DNA from: Bacillus nakamurai
GTDB lineage: Bacteria; Bacillota; Bacilli; Bacillales; Bacillaceae
Reading direction: 5' to 3'
Assembly (NCBI RefSeq): GCF_001584325.1
Contig: NZ_LSAZ01000002.1
Span: 62,001 to 126,000, forward strand
DNA: 64,000 nt
The position numbers and the translations under genes are program-made. The notes under the pieces are model-generated. The model was not told the DNA's origin, did not search any database, and saw only the letters and a list, made by a program, of their open reading frames with translations. Below, one piece after another: positions 51,927 through 61,069 of the stretch. Numbering within the stretch: the stretch's first letter is position 1; every line of letters starts with the position of its first letter.

Positions 51927-52823
51927 GTGCTTACAATTGATCATGTTACGAAAAAATTCGGCAGCTTTACTGCTGTTGACGATTTGCATTTAGATATACC
52001 TGAAAGGGAAATGTTCGGTCTGCTCGGCGCGAACGGTGCAGGGAAAACGACGACTTTTCGGATGATTTTAGGTCTGTTAAGCATCACTGACGGCTCGATC
52101 AGCTGGAAAGGCCGTCCCGTTGACTACTCGATCAGCGAAAAAATCGGCTACCTGCCTGAAGAACGCGGGCTGTATCCGAAAATAAAGGTGAAGGACCAGC
52201 TTGTCTATCTTGCGAGATTAAAAGGAATGGGGAAAAAAGAAGCCGAAAAGGAACTTGTCACATGGCTTGAGCGGTTCGGCATCACAGAATACGAGAATAA
52301 GAAAGTCGAAGAGCTGTCAAAAGGCAATCAGCAAAAAATACAATTCATTTCTGCCGTGCTTCATAAACCTGAACTGTTAATTCTCGATGAACCTTTCAGC
52401 GGACTTGATCCGATAAATGTGGAGCTTTTGAAAGAAGCGGTTATTTCTTTGAAAAACAGCGGCGTTTCTATCGTTTTCTCAAGCCACCGGATGGAGCATG
52501 TGGAGGAGCTTTGTGAAAATCTGTGCATTTTGCAGAAGGGGAAACCGGTCGTTCAAGGGAACCTCAAAGAAATTAAGCGATCCTTCGGCAAAAAAAATAT
52601 CACGATTCACTCAGATGACGATCTCAGCTTTTTAAAAACGCATGAAGGTGTAGTCAAATGGAAGGAAACAAATGACGGGATCAGGCTGCAGATTGAAAAC
52701 GAACCGGTTTCTCAGGATATTTTCTCAGCTTTGCAAGGGAAGGGATTTATTCGGAAGTTTGAACTGGAAGAGCCGTCACTTCATGATATTTTTATAGAAA
52801 AGGTGGGGGCCGTCTATGAATAA
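51927..52823 (+). CDS. yhaQ: ABC exporter ATPase YhaQ (NatA-like)
   Basis: 298 residues. Walker A is GLLGANGAGKTT, the signature ELSKGNQQKIQF, Walker B LLILDEPFSGLDP, and the H-loop SSHRMEH. A C-terminal region of about 80 residues is typical of NatA/DrrA-type exporters. With YhaP it forms a NatAB-like export system; substrate unknown, possibly Na+. It starts at GTG 51927 behind AAAGGAG. The stop overlaps yhaP by 8 bp. Confidence 0.92.
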   Translation: MLTIDHVTKKFGSFTAVDDLHLDIPEREMFGLLGANGAGKTTTFRMILGLLSITDGSISWKGRPVDYSISEKIGYLPEERGLYPKIKVKDQLVYLARLKGMGKKEAEKELVTWLERFGITEYENKKVEELSKGNQQKIQFISAVLHKPELLILDEPFSGLDPINVELLKEAVISLKNSGVSIVFSSHRMEHVEELCENLCILQKGKPVVQGNLKEIKRSFGKKNITIHSDDDLSFLKTHEGVVKWKETNDGIRLQIENEPVSQDIFSALQGKGFIRKFELEEPSLHDIFIEKVGAVYE

Positions 52824-54075
52824 ATTTTCGATCATGATGTTTCATACATACAAAAATAAAATCACGGCAAAGTCATTCATTATCACAACGGCCATTACAG
52901 TATTAATGGTTTTATTACTGACCAATCTGCAATCCATTATTTCCGTATTTCAATCGGGAGATGAAAAGCAGGAAATCGCAGTGATTGACGAAACGGGCGA
53001 TCTGTATCCGGTGTTTGCGAAACAGCTTCATGCAGCGGATACCGATCATGAACTGCAGGTCCTGCACACGAAACAATCAAAGCAAGGGGCCGTGAAGAAG
53101 ATCAAAGATGGGACATGGGATGGGCTGTTTATCATCAAACGAGATCAAAAGGGTACGATATCGGGAGCCTATCAGGCATTAACCATTTCTAATGAATCAG
53201 CGTACAAACTGCTCAAACAGGCGCTAACCCAGACAAAAACCGCTGTCGAAACGGCCAAACTCGGCGTTTCAGAGGAAGCGGTCAGCAGCCTGTACACGCC
53301 TGCTGCAGTCAGTAAAAAAGCGCTGGAAAAAGGCGCAAAATCTGAGGAAGAGCTCGGCCAGGTGATGGGCCTTGTATACATTATGCTGTTTGTCATCTAT
53401 TTTGCCGTGATCTTATACGCAAGCATGATTGCGATGGAGGTAGCGACGGAAAAATCCTCACGGGTGATGGAAATTCTGATATCGAGCATGCCGCCGATTC
53501 AGCAGATGTTTGCCAAACTGTTCGGCATCGCGCTTGTAGGGATCACCCAATTCGCTATTTTGCTGACAGCGGGTTATCTCTCGCTGACGCTGAATCATCA
53601 GAATCAAGCATCATCGCCTGTCAGCCAGTTTCTCAACTTTACGGACGTTCCGGTCTCAACGGTCATATATGCTGTGATTTTCTTTTTGCTCGGCTATTTT
53701 CTTTATGCCACGCTTGCCGCGTTCCTCGGCAGCGTTGTCAGCCGGATAGAAGACGTGCAGCAGACGATTCAGCCGATGATTTTTTTAGTCGTAGCCGGCT
53801 TTATGATCGCGATGTTCGGCCTCAGCCGGCCTGACGCGGGTTTTATTACCGTCACGTCGTACATTCCGTTTTTTACGCCGATGATTATGTTTTTGCGCGT
53901 CGGCATGCTCGATATTCCGTTTTGGCAGGCGGCTGTCGGCATCGGCCTGACAATAGTCACCATTCTGATCCTGGCAGTCATCGGCGCAAGAATTTACAAA
54001 GGCGGCGTTTTGATCTACGGAAATGCCGGCGGCTTCAAAGCAATCAAACAAGCGCTTCGCATCTCCAAACAATAA
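52816..54075 (+). CDS. yhaP: ABC exporter permease YhaP (NatB-like)
   Basis: 419 residues. A first membrane helix (SFIITTAITVLMVLLLTNLQSII) is followed by an extracytoplasmic domain of about 150 residues, then five helices (for example VYIMLFVIYFAVILYASMIAMEVATEKSSRVMEILISS). The EKSSRVMEILISS loop is the usual coupling motif of ABC-2 permeases. It pairs with YhaQ. A terminator follows directly. Confidence 0.92.
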   Translation: MNKFSIMMFHTYKNKITAKSFIITTAITVLMVLLLTNLQSIISVFQSGDEKQEIAVIDETGDLYPVFAKQLHAADTDHELQVLHTKQSKQGAVKKIKDGTWDGLFIIKRDQKGTISGAYQALTISNESAYKLLKQALTQTKTAVETAKLGVSEEAVSSLYTPAAVSKKALEKGAKSEEELGQVMGLVYIMLFVIYFAVILYASMIAMEVATEKSSRVMEILISSMPPIQQMFAKLFGIALVGITQFAILLTAGYLSLTLNHQNQASSPVSQFLNFTDVPVSTVIYAVIFFLLGYFLYATLAAFLGSVVSRIEDVQQTIQPMIFLVVAGFMIAMFGLSRPDAGFITVTSYIPFFTPMIMFLRVGMLDIPFWQAAVGIGLTIVTILILAVIGARIYKGGVLIYGNAGGFKAIKQALRISKQ

Positions 54076-54080
54076 GTGAA

Positions 54081-54110
54081 ACAGCCTGGGGCAACCGGGC
54101 TGTTTTTTTA
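54081..54110 (+). terminator. Terminator of yhaQ-yhaP
   Basis: ACAGCCTGG and CCGGGCTGT pair with one mismatch, followed by TTTTTT. Confidence 0.85.
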
Positions 54111-54116
54111 TAAGGC

Positions 54117-54130
54117 AGAACGTGCATTCG
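54117..54130 (+). promoter_or_regulatory. LexA-type SOS box of yhaO-yhaN-yhaM
   Basis: AGAACGTGCATTCG lies 56 bp before yhaO and differs at one base from the yhaZ box. LexA control of yhaONM has been reported in B. subtilis. Confidence 0.7.
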
Positions 54131-54185
54131 TACAAAAAGGGTGCTAAAATAAGGGTACTTCAACCTACAGAAAGGGGAGGGCGCG

Positions 54186-55412
54186 ATGGCTGATTTGACG
54201 TTTATTCACGCCGCCGACCTGCATCTCGACAGCCCGTTTTACGGCATCTCGCATCTGCCTGAACCGGTATATGCCCGCATTAAAGAAAGCACCTTTCACA
54301 GCGTCAGCCGGCTTATAGACGATGCCTTCCGGGAAAAAGCAGATTTCGTGCTGCTTTCGGGGGATTTGTTTGACGAAGCCAACAGAAGCTTAAAAGCGCA
54401 GCTTTTTTTAAGAAAACAGTTTACAAGATTACAAGAGGCGGAAATCCAAGTGTTCGTCATTTTCGGAAACCACGACCACTTGGGCGGTGACTGGACACCG
54501 ATTGAATGGCCCGGAAACGTACATATTTTCACATCAGATACACCTGAGGAAAAATCGTATTTTAAAAACGGAAAGCTTGCGGCAAGCATATACGGATGCA
54601 GCTATCCGGAAAGAATCGTGACGGTCAATCAGGCCGCCCGTTATCGAAAAGCAACCGGCGCGCCCTTTCATATCGGCATGCTCCACGGCACGTTATCAGG
54701 AGCGGAGGGCCACGATCCGTACTGCCCGTTTACAAAAGAAGACCTCGAAAAAAGCGGCATGGATTACTGGGCGCTCGGACATATTCATAAACGGCAGGTT
54801 CTTTCCCCGCGTCACCCGGCAGCAATCTATCCCGGCAATATTCAAGCCCGCCATTTGAAGGAAACAGGGCCTAAAGGATATTATCTCGTCCAGGTGACAA
54901 ACGGAGACATTTCCTATGAGTTCAAACAGGCGCATGATATTTTGTGGGAGGAAATCGAGCTAGATATCTCAGGCGCTGAACAGATGACGTCTCTTATGAA
55001 AACAGCGTCAGCCGCGTTTGCCGGCTTTCGTGCGGCAGGCCGTCCGGCGTGTGTCAAGCTTGTTCTGTGCGGTGAATCGCCCCGCTTTTGGACAGAGGCG
55101 CCAAGCGGCATTACAGAAGAGTTTCTTTCCGCCTTACAGGAAGAAGAGGCGGAAGAGGAATGTTTCGTCTGGCCGCTTGCCATTGAGGACCGGACAGATC
55201 AAAAGGCCAGCGGCGAGCTCCTAGATCCGTTTTTCGGAGGGCTGCTTCAGGACATAGAGCAGTGCGCGGACATGAATGAGGTGTTTGAAGCGCTTGAACG
55301 CCATCCCGTGTACCGCAGGCAGATGCCTTCCTTTGCAGATGAGGATATACAGGACATTAAGCGGCAGGCGCAAACCGTGCTGAAACGCCAGCTGAAGGAG
55401 ATTGGAACATGA
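54186..55412 (+). CDS. yhaO: SbcD/Mre11-like DNA exonuclease subunit YhaO
   Basis: 408 residues with a calcineurin-like phosphoesterase domain. The metal motifs are FIHAADLHLDSPF, LLSGDLFDEANR, FGNHDH and WALGHIHKRQVL. A C-terminal capping and partner-binding domain follows. It should act with YhaN as a Mre11-Rad50-like nuclease. ATG 54186 with GGGGAGG upstream. The stop overlaps the yhaN start by 4 bp, in an SOS-type operon. Confidence 0.93.
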   Translation: MADLTFIHAADLHLDSPFYGISHLPEPVYARIKESTFHSVSRLIDDAFREKADFVLLSGDLFDEANRSLKAQLFLRKQFTRLQEAEIQVFVIFGNHDHLGGDWTPIEWPGNVHIFTSDTPEEKSYFKNGKLAASIYGCSYPERIVTVNQAARYRKATGAPFHIGMLHGTLSGAEGHDPYCPFTKEDLEKSGMDYWALGHIHKRQVLSPRHPAAIYPGNIQARHLKETGPKGYYLVQVTNGDISYEFKQAHDILWEEIELDISGAEQMTSLMKTASAAFAGFRAAGRPACVKLVLCGESPRFWTEAPSGITEEFLSALQEEEAEEECFVWPLAIEDRTDQKASGELLDPFFGGLLQDIEQCADMNEVFEALERHPVYRRQMPSFADEDIQDIKRQAQTVLKRQLKEIGT

Positions 55413-58288
55413 ACATAACGGCGCTTCATATTTATCAGTACGGAAAGTTTTCCAATCAAACCTTTCAGCTGTCAGCATCGTCCGTGCAAGTCATCTACGG
55501 ATTAAACGAAGCCGGCAAAACGACGATGATGTCCTTTATCAAAAGCGTGCTGTTCGGATTCCCGAAGTCAAAAAAATACGAGCCGAAAAATGGCGGCGTC
55601 TACGGCGGCGTTGTGGAATTGAACCATGAAACATACGGTGCGCTGAAAATTGAACGGACAAAAGGCGCGGCAGAAAAAATCAGAGTCTACACGGCTGCGG
55701 GCGAAGTAAAGGACGGGGAGTGGCTGAAACAGCTTCTATCAAATACAGACCGGGCATTATACGAAGCAATATATTCTTTTGATGTTTTCGGGCTGCAGGA
55801 GATTCATGCTTTCAACCGTGACAAAATCGGCGAGTTTCTCCTGTTTTCCAGCTTATTCGGATCAGAGGCGGTATCAAAGCTTGATGGCAGGCTGGCAAAA
55901 GAGCTGGACAGAATGTATAAGCCTAACGGGCGGAATCCCCGCTTAAATCAAGAGCTTGAAACATTAAAGCAGCTTGCCGCTAAGCTTAAACAGGCAGAAT
56001 CAGCGGAAGCGGGGTATCATCGGCTCCTTGAGGAGAAAAAAAACGCCGGCGCCCGTTTGCAGGATGAAGCAGCACAGCTCGCGGCGTTATCGGAAGAGAT
56101 CAGAACGTTAGAAACGGCAATTGCAGCCAAGCCGCTTGAAGATCAGAAAACAGCGCTGAAGAGCGAGCTTGCCTCCTATCCGCAGTCACTGGAACTATTC
56201 CCCGGCGACGGGATGTATCAGCTTGAAAAATACGAATCGCATCTTCATCCGAAAGCGGCGCGGCTTGAAGCACTTCGGGCAAAAGCGGCGGAAATCCGAA
56301 GGCAGGCCGAACAGCTCGCCCCGGATGAAGACATGCTAAAGAATGAGCGGCTTTTACAGGAGCTGTCAAGTGAACAGCATATGTACCAATCCCGCGGCGA
56401 ACAGCTTGCCGCAATTCAAGCCCGACTCCGGCAAACATCTGCCCGCGTCGCTTCAGGGCTGCAGCAGCTCGGCAAACGGGAGGAAGAAGACATCCTTCCT
56501 TTAAACACCGCTTATGAGTATGAATGGCAGCTGCAAGAGGCCGTACAAAACGCCGGACAAGCGAGAGACAGGAAATCACAGCTCGATGACATGTTCGAAC
56601 AAGCCCGGCTGGAGCTGGAGGAAGCCGAGCGCAAGCATAACATGACAGCGGCAAACATAGTTGATCCGGCTGTCAGAAAAGAAAAAGAAGCCGCTTTAGA
56701 AGCGCATAAGCAAACGGCTGATAAAGAAGGGCATGAACTGCAGACACAGCTTCAGCTGTTAGAAAAACAGCGGGCCAAACAAAAAAAACTGTTTCTCGGT
56801 GCGGGCATTCTGTTCATTGCCATTTTCATCATGATAAAGGAATGGCTTCCCGCTGCCGTATTTCTCGGCGCTCTTTTGCTGTACATCCTGTCAGGCAAAC
56901 AAAAACCAGCGCTGTCAGACAGGACCGGCCTTCAAAAGCGGGAGCCGCTGATGTCAAAAGAAGCGGCTGACCTGCTGCAAGAAGAGCTTTGGCGTGACGG
57001 CCAGTACAGACAGCAGCTGATCGCGGATCGCGCCGTGCTTGAGCAGAAAGAAGCCGCATACGAAAGAGTGATTCGCCAATATGAAGAATGGGAGGCCGAA
57101 ATGGCGCCGTTCCAACAAAAAGCGGAGCATTTTATGAAGGAGCTGGGGTTTACTGGCGACCCGTCCTATCTTCTTGACGCATACCATGTAATGAAAGACG
57201 TGAAGAGCGAAATCCAGCGAAAGCACGAACTGACCATTGAAGCGGGCAGACTGCAAAAGCTTCAACGGGCGTTTGAAGAACGCGTCCGCAAGCTGAGCGC
57301 ATCATTAAGCGATCAAGAGCTGCCCGTAAAAGAAGCATTGCATCATTTACTCGCACAGGCAGAACGGGCGCGCGAGGCTGCGAAACGCAAACAGGCGCTT
57401 GAAACGGATCTGCTGCATACAGAAGAGCAAATACGTGAATTAAACGAAGAGATTCATTACTATGAGGAACAGGTAAAACAGCTTTTTAAGGCGGCAGGCG
57501 CGAAAAACCGCGAACAATTTTGCGCGCTGTCCAGGCTGAATGAAAGCCGTCAAGAAACAGAACGCAAGCTTCATGAGATCAAGACGCAATTGTCGGGCAT
57601 AAGCGGGGCGGAATTAAAGCCGTACGTGAGCCGCACTGTACCTGAGCTAGAGAGTATGCTCATTCAGAAACAGGAAGAAAAAGAACAGCTTGAGGAAAAA
57701 GCCGGGCATCACCGTGAGCAAATCGCTTTACTCGCGGTTAAGCAGGAGCAGCTGGAGCTATCAGGGCTTGTATCCGACTTAAAGCAGCAGACGGAAATGC
57801 AAAAGGAACGCGTCAAACGCTCGGCTAAGGAGTGGGCTGCGCTGCAGACGGTCCGGCATGTCATCAGGAAAAAAATAGAGCGGCATAAAAAAATCACGCT
57901 TCCGCGGCTGTTAGAAACGGCGGGGGCGTTATTCGATCCGCTTACCGGCGGCCGCTATGAGAGGATTTATTTCTCAGAGTCGGATGACTCCATTATGGTC
58001 ATGCGAAAGGACGGAGCCGTCTTTTCTGCTGAAGAGCTGTCACAAGCAGCGTGCGAGCAGCTTTATGCGGCCATCCGCTTTGCCCTTGCGGCAGAGCGGG
58101 AGTCTGCCGTATCATTGCCATTTTTACTGGATGACAGTTTCGTCCATTTTGACAGACAGCGTCTGACACGGCTGTTTGAGGTGCTGGAACATCTGACAGA
58201 AGGCGGGCGGCAGGTGCTTTATTTCACTTGCCATGAGCATGTCAGACAGTCGTTTCAGAGCGAAAATGTAACACAGCTGCTGTCATAA
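55409..58288 (+). CDS. yhaN: SbcC/Rad50-like ATPase YhaN with internal membrane segments
   Basis: 959 residues. The N-terminal Walker A is GLNEAGKTTMMSF. Long coiled coils run from about 170 to 830, and Walker B LPFLLDDSFVHFD is near residue 905. Unlike SbcC, the coiled coil is interrupted near residues 455-490 by two membrane helices (LFLGAGILFIAIFIMI and LPAAVFLGALLLYILSG) instead of a zinc hook. This suggests the complex is membrane-tethered. It partners with YhaO. The yhaM gene follows after 72 bp. Confidence 0.93.
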   Translation: MNITALHIYQYGKFSNQTFQLSASSVQVIYGLNEAGKTTMMSFIKSVLFGFPKSKKYEPKNGGVYGGVVELNHETYGALKIERTKGAAEKIRVYTAAGEVKDGEWLKQLLSNTDRALYEAIYSFDVFGLQEIHAFNRDKIGEFLLFSSLFGSEAVSKLDGRLAKELDRMYKPNGRNPRLNQELETLKQLAAKLKQAESAEAGYHRLLEEKKNAGARLQDEAAQLAALSEEIRTLETAIAAKPLEDQKTALKSELASYPQSLELFPGDGMYQLEKYESHLHPKAARLEALRAKAAEIRRQAEQLAPDEDMLKNERLLQELSSEQHMYQSRGEQLAAIQARLRQTSARVASGLQQLGKREEEDILPLNTAYEYEWQLQEAVQNAGQARDRKSQLDDMFEQARLELEEAERKHNMTAANIVDPAVRKEKEAALEAHKQTADKEGHELQTQLQLLEKQRAKQKKLFLGAGILFIAIFIMIKEWLPAAVFLGALLLYILSGKQKPALSDRTGLQKREPLMSKEAADLLQEELWRDGQYRQQLIADRAVLEQKEAAYERVIRQYEEWEAEMAPFQQKAEHFMKELGFTGDPSYLLDAYHVMKDVKSEIQRKHELTIEAGRLQKLQRAFEERVRKLSASLSDQELPVKEALHHLLAQAERAREAAKRKQALETDLLHTEEQIRELNEEIHYYEEQVKQLFKAAGAKNREQFCALSRLNESRQETERKLHEIKTQLSGISGAELKPYVSRTVPELESMLIQKQEEKEQLEEKAGHHREQIALLAVKQEQLELSGLVSDLKQQTEMQKERVKRSAKEWAALQTVRHVIRKKIERHKKITLPRLLETAGALFDPLTGGRYERIYFSESDDSIMVMRKDGAVFSAEELSQAACEQLYAAIRFALAAERESAVSLPFLLDDSFVHFDRQRLTRLFEVLEHLTEGGRQVLYFTCHEHVRQSFQSENVTQLLS

Positions 58289-58360
58289 AAGAGTTTATTT
58301 TCTAAAAAGAGGTATGTGCTATACTGGTATTATGTAAGATATGGAGGGAGCTTTAATAGA

Positions 58361-59305
58361 ATGGCAAAAGGTATTATGCTGCACGAGGTTGGCGAGCAGG
58401 TCGATCAATATTTACTGATTAAATCCTCGACGAAAGGAATTGCGAGCAACGGAAAACCGTTTTTGACGTTAATGCTTCAAGACCAATCGGGAGATATCGA
58501 AGCGAAGCTGTGGGATGCCAAGCAAAGCGATGAATTGACATACGCGCCGCAGACGATTGTAAAAGTGGTCGGGGACGTTCATCATTACCGGGGGCGCAAC
58601 CAGCTCAAGCTGAGAAACATCCGGCCCGCCGGTGAGCATGAAAATGTCAGCATTGACGATTTTCTTGAAACGGCGCCGATTCCAAAAGATGAAATGATGG
58701 ATCTCATCACTCAATATATTTTTGAAATGAAAAATTCAAATATCCAACGGATTACGAGACATCTGGTGAAAAAATACGCCGCTGAGTTTATGGATTATCC
58801 GGCAGCGGCTAAAAATCACCATGAGTTCGTCTCGGGGCTCGCGTACCATGTCGTTTCCATGCTGAAGCTGGCTGAAGCGATTGCCGATTTATATCCGTCG
58901 CTTGACCGTGACCTATTGTATGCCGGCGTGATTCTGCATGATCTCGGCAAGGTAAAAGAGCTTTCAGGCCCTGTATCCACGACGTACACGGTGGAAGGGA
59001 ATTTGCTCGGGCATATTTCGATCATGGTGACAGAGCTTTCAAAAGCTGCCGAAGAGCTTCAAATCGATGCTGAAGAGGTGTTAATCCTGAAGCATTTAAT
59101 TTTGAGCCATCACGGAAAAGCGGAATGGGGAAGCCCGAAACCGCCGATGGTCAAAGAAGCAGAAATTTTGCATTACATTGACAACCTGGATGCGAAAATG
59201 ATCATGATGGACAGAGCGCTTGAACGAGTCAAGCCGGGCGAATATACAGAGCGCGTATTTGCGCTAGAAAACCGCTCATTCTACAAACCGGCTTTCCACC
59301 AATAA
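58361..59305 (+). CDS. yhaM: 3'-5' exoribonuclease YhaM
   Basis: 314 residues. The N-terminal OB-fold nucleic-acid-binding domain ([23 protein letters not shown]) spans about residues 15-100, and the HD-domain nuclease follows ([25 protein letters not shown]). YhaM degrades short RNA and single-stranded DNA from the 3' end with Mn2+ or Co2+. The start is ATG 58361, behind GGAGGGAG; the frame could run upstream but without a ribosome site. A TATACTGG-like -10 near 58320 may add its own promoter. Confidence 0.94.
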   Translation: MAKGIMLHEVGEQVDQYLLIKSSTKGIASNGKPFLTLMLQDQSGDIEAKLWDAKQSDELTYAPQTIVKVVGDVHHYRGRNQLKLRNIRPAGEHENVSIDDFLETAPIPKDEMMDLITQYIFEMKNSNIQRITRHLVKKYAAEFMDYPAAAKNHHEFVSGLAYHVVSMLKLAEAIADLYPSLDRDLLYAGVILHDLGKVKELSGPVSTTYTVEGNLLGHISIMVTELSKAAEELQIDAEEVLILKHLILSHHGKAEWGSPKPPMVKEAEILHYIDNLDAKMIMMDRALERVKPGEYTERVFALENRSFYKPAFHQ

Positions 59306-59309
59306 GCAG

Positions 59310-59347
59310 AAAAAAGGACCGATCCCCGTGATCGGTCCTTTTTTTAT
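59310..59347 (+). terminator. Terminator of yhaONM
   Basis: AAAGGACCGATC and GATCGGTCCTTT form a 12-bp stem with a 5-nt loop followed by TTTTT. Confidence 0.92.
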
Positions 59348-59423
59348 ATCAGCCCCACATAACTTGTCTTTCTCCCGCATAGCTTAGAGTAAAGACTCTA
59401 CGTGAAAAAGGGAGGAAAACGCC

Positions 59424-59651
59424 GTGTTATTTTTTCCATGGTGGGTGTACCTTTGCATTATCGGAATTATTTTCAGTGCCTATAAGCTTTTCGCGACAGC
59501 GAAAGAGGAGGAAAAACTCGACCAGTCGTTTATTGAAAAGGAAGGCAGAATCTATATCGAACGGATGGAACAAGAACGGGAGCGCCGTTTGGCGGCACCC
59601 GCAAATGAAAACGAAGAAGCTGAAGAAAACTCCAATCATTCGATCGCATAA
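59424..59651 (+). CDS. yhaL: Sporulation protein YhaL
   Basis: 75 residues. One N-terminal membrane helix (WWVYLCIIGIIFSAYKLFA) is followed by a highly charged helical tail (EEEKLDQSFIEKEGRIYIERMEQERERRL). It starts at GTG 59424 behind GGGAGG. A CATAGCTTA element at 59378-59386 looks like a mother-cell sigma -10, and SigE-dependent expression is known for B. subtilis yhaL. Function in sporulation is not defined. Convergent with prsA. Confidence 0.88.
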   Translation: MLFFPWWVYLCIIGIIFSAYKLFATAKEEEKLDQSFIEKEGRIYIERMEQERERRLAAPANENEEAEENSNHSIA

Positions 59652-59693
59652 AAAAAACTGTGCGGCTCGCGAAGAGCCTGCACAGTTTTTTTA
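59650..59693. terminator. Bidirectional terminator between yhaL and prsA
   Basis: AAAACTGTGC and GCACAGTTTT, with an inner GGCTC/GAGCC stem, form a long hairpin flanked by A and T runs. Confidence 0.9.
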
Positions 59694-60554
59694 TTTGGAG
59701 CTTGAGCTGCTATCAGAAGAAGTCGACGTATTAAATGTGTCTTTTAAGTCTTTATCTTCTACTTTTACGTCAGCTTTTTTCATGACTTTCTGAATCGCTG
59801 CTTGTACAGCTGAGTTGTCGTTCAATTTCTGATCAAGAACTTCTTGTTTCAGTTCTTTTTTCATGTCGTCATATTTGCCGCGTTCTTCTGTCTTTTTGAT
59901 GATATGGTAGCCGAACTTCGTTTTTACCGGATCACTGACTTGTCCGACCTTCAGCTTGAATGCCTCGTTACTGAATGTTGAATCCATAGATTTTTTATCA
60001 AACCAGCCAAGGTCGCCGCCCTTGTCTTTTGAGCTGTCAGTTGAGTATTCTTTCGCAAGCGTTTCAAACTTCTCGCCTTTTTTCAGCTTTTTCTCCACTT
60101 CGTCAGCCGTCTTTTTATCAGCAACAAGGATGTGGCTTGCGCGGATTTTACCTTTTAAACCGTCATAGTATTCTTTCGTTTCGGCATCTGTCACCGTGAT
60201 GTTGTCTTTCGCCGCTTTTTGGGCAAGCAGTTCGTACTTTACCTGATCCTTCAGGTAGTCTTCGCCGTACTGTTGTTTAAGGGTGCTGTATTGATCGCCG
60301 AGCTGTGTTTTATACTCATCCAGCTTGTTGTTGATTTCTTTATCCGATACTTTGTATTTTTTGGCCAATACCTTTTCTTGCACGAGCTGTGTCAGGACGC
60401 TTGCTCCTGCCGTTTTTTTCATGTTCGTGTAGAGCTCGCCTTTCGTTACATTGCCGGCATCCGTCTTGGCAATCACGTCATTGTCGCCGCTGCTGCAAGC
60501 GCTGAGAGCCAGGACGCTTGTCGCCGTAATAGCTGCTATTGCGATTTTTTTCAT
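59691..60554 (-). CDS. prsA: Lipoprotein foldase PrsA
   Basis: 287 residues. A lipoprotein signal with lipobox LSAC (Cys near position 20) is followed by an N-terminal helical chaperone domain. A parvulin peptidyl-prolyl isomerase domain at about residues 130-220 has IRASHILVADKKTADEVEKKL, GDLGWFDK and VKTKFGYHIIKKTEER. The tail is Ser-rich. PrsA folds exported proteins such as amylases and penicillin-binding proteins on the outer face of the membrane and is essential. The start is ATG 60554 (MKKIAIAA); the GTG at 60566 overlaps the ribosome site. Confidence 0.95.
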   Translation of the reverse strand: MKKIAIAAITATSVLALSACSSGDNDVIAKTDAGNVTKGELYTNMKKTAGASVLTQLVQEKVLAKKYKVSDKEINNKLDEYKTQLGDQYSTLKQQYGEDYLKDQVKYELLAQKAAKDNITVTDAETKEYYDGLKGKIRASHILVADKKTADEVEKKLKKGEKFETLAKEYSTDSSKDKGGDLGWFDKKSMDSTFSNEAFKLKVGQVSDPVKTKFGYHIIKKTEERGKYDDMKKELKQEVLDQKLNDNSAVQAAIQKVMKKADVKVEDKDLKDTFNTSTSSDSSSSSK

Positions 60555-60713
60555 TCCTTTAAACACTCCTAATCATTCCAAATTAAATTGCATATGCGTA
60601 TCATAACATATTGTGGCTTTCTGTAAAAAGATTTTAAATAAAGGGCATTCGTCTAGTCAAACTTTTTCCTGATACATACAAATATATTGATCAAGAAAAG
60701 GAGGTAATGAACC

Positions 60714-60800
60714 ATGAGCGGAGGATATTCAAACGGTTTTGCGCTGCTCGTTGTACTGTTCATTTTGCTTATTATCGTAGGTGCAGCGTACATTTATTAA
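60714..60800 (+). CDS. sscA: SscA-like 28-residue spore peptide
   Basis: A 28-residue peptide: a Gly/Ser/Tyr head (MSGGYSNGFALLVVLFILL) and one membrane helix ending GAAYIY, the YjcZ/SscA family pattern. AAAGGAGGTAATG stands before ATG 60714. SscA (YhzE) is a spore coat assembly peptide encoded near prsA in B. subtilis. A CATACAAAT element near 60675 may be a mother-cell -10. A terminator follows. Confidence 0.75.
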   Translation: MSGGYSNGFALLVVLFILLIIVGAAYIY

Positions 60801-60822
60801 GCGAGTCGGGATCGCTTTTTAT
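60799..60822 (+). terminator. Short terminator after the first SscA-like gene
   Basis: AAGCGA and TCGCTT pair around GTCGGGA, followed by TTTATT. Confidence 0.6.
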
Positions 60823-60924
60823 TAAGCGGTCCTTTTCTTCCCCAGGCGACTAATCGTTTCAGCAGTTCACTGCATATGATGTAATTGGAAAAATAAAACG
60901 TTTTGTAGGAGGTGCTTTTTTAAG

Positions 60925-61011
60925 ATGGGAGAAGTATTTGCAGGCGGTTTTGCATTGTTGGTCGTGCTGTTCATCTTATTGATCATCATCGGCGCTTCTT
61001 GGCTGTACTAA
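60925..61011 (+). CDS. Second SscA/YjcZ-like 28-residue peptide
   Basis: A 28-residue peptide (starts MGEVFAGGFALLVVLFILLI, ends GASWLY) sharing the GFALLVVLFILLII core with the peptide 125 bp upstream. The ribosome site GTAGGAGGTG precedes ATG 60925. It is clearly a tandem paralogue, with its own terminator. A CATATGAT element near 60873 could be a mother-cell -10. Role by analogy: spore envelope or membrane. Confidence 0.7.
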   Translation: MGEVFAGGFALLVVLFILLIIIGASWLY

Positions 61012-61017
61012 GGGTAA

Positions 61018-61063
61018 AAAAATATGGCTGTCCGCGTTATTCGCCGGCAGCCATATTTTTTTT
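61018..61063. terminator. Terminator after the second SscA-like gene
   Basis: AAATATGGCTG and CAGCCATATTT form an 11-bp stem with further inner pairing (GCG/CGC), flanked by A and T runs. It can also serve the leftward gene at 61070. Confidence 0.88.
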
Positions 61064-61069
61064 GCCCGT

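Noticed and set aside
56100-56654. 184-residue antisense ORF within yhaN
   Set aside because: Cys/Ala/Arg-rich shadow translation of a GC-rich coiled-coil gene; no start signal or domain.
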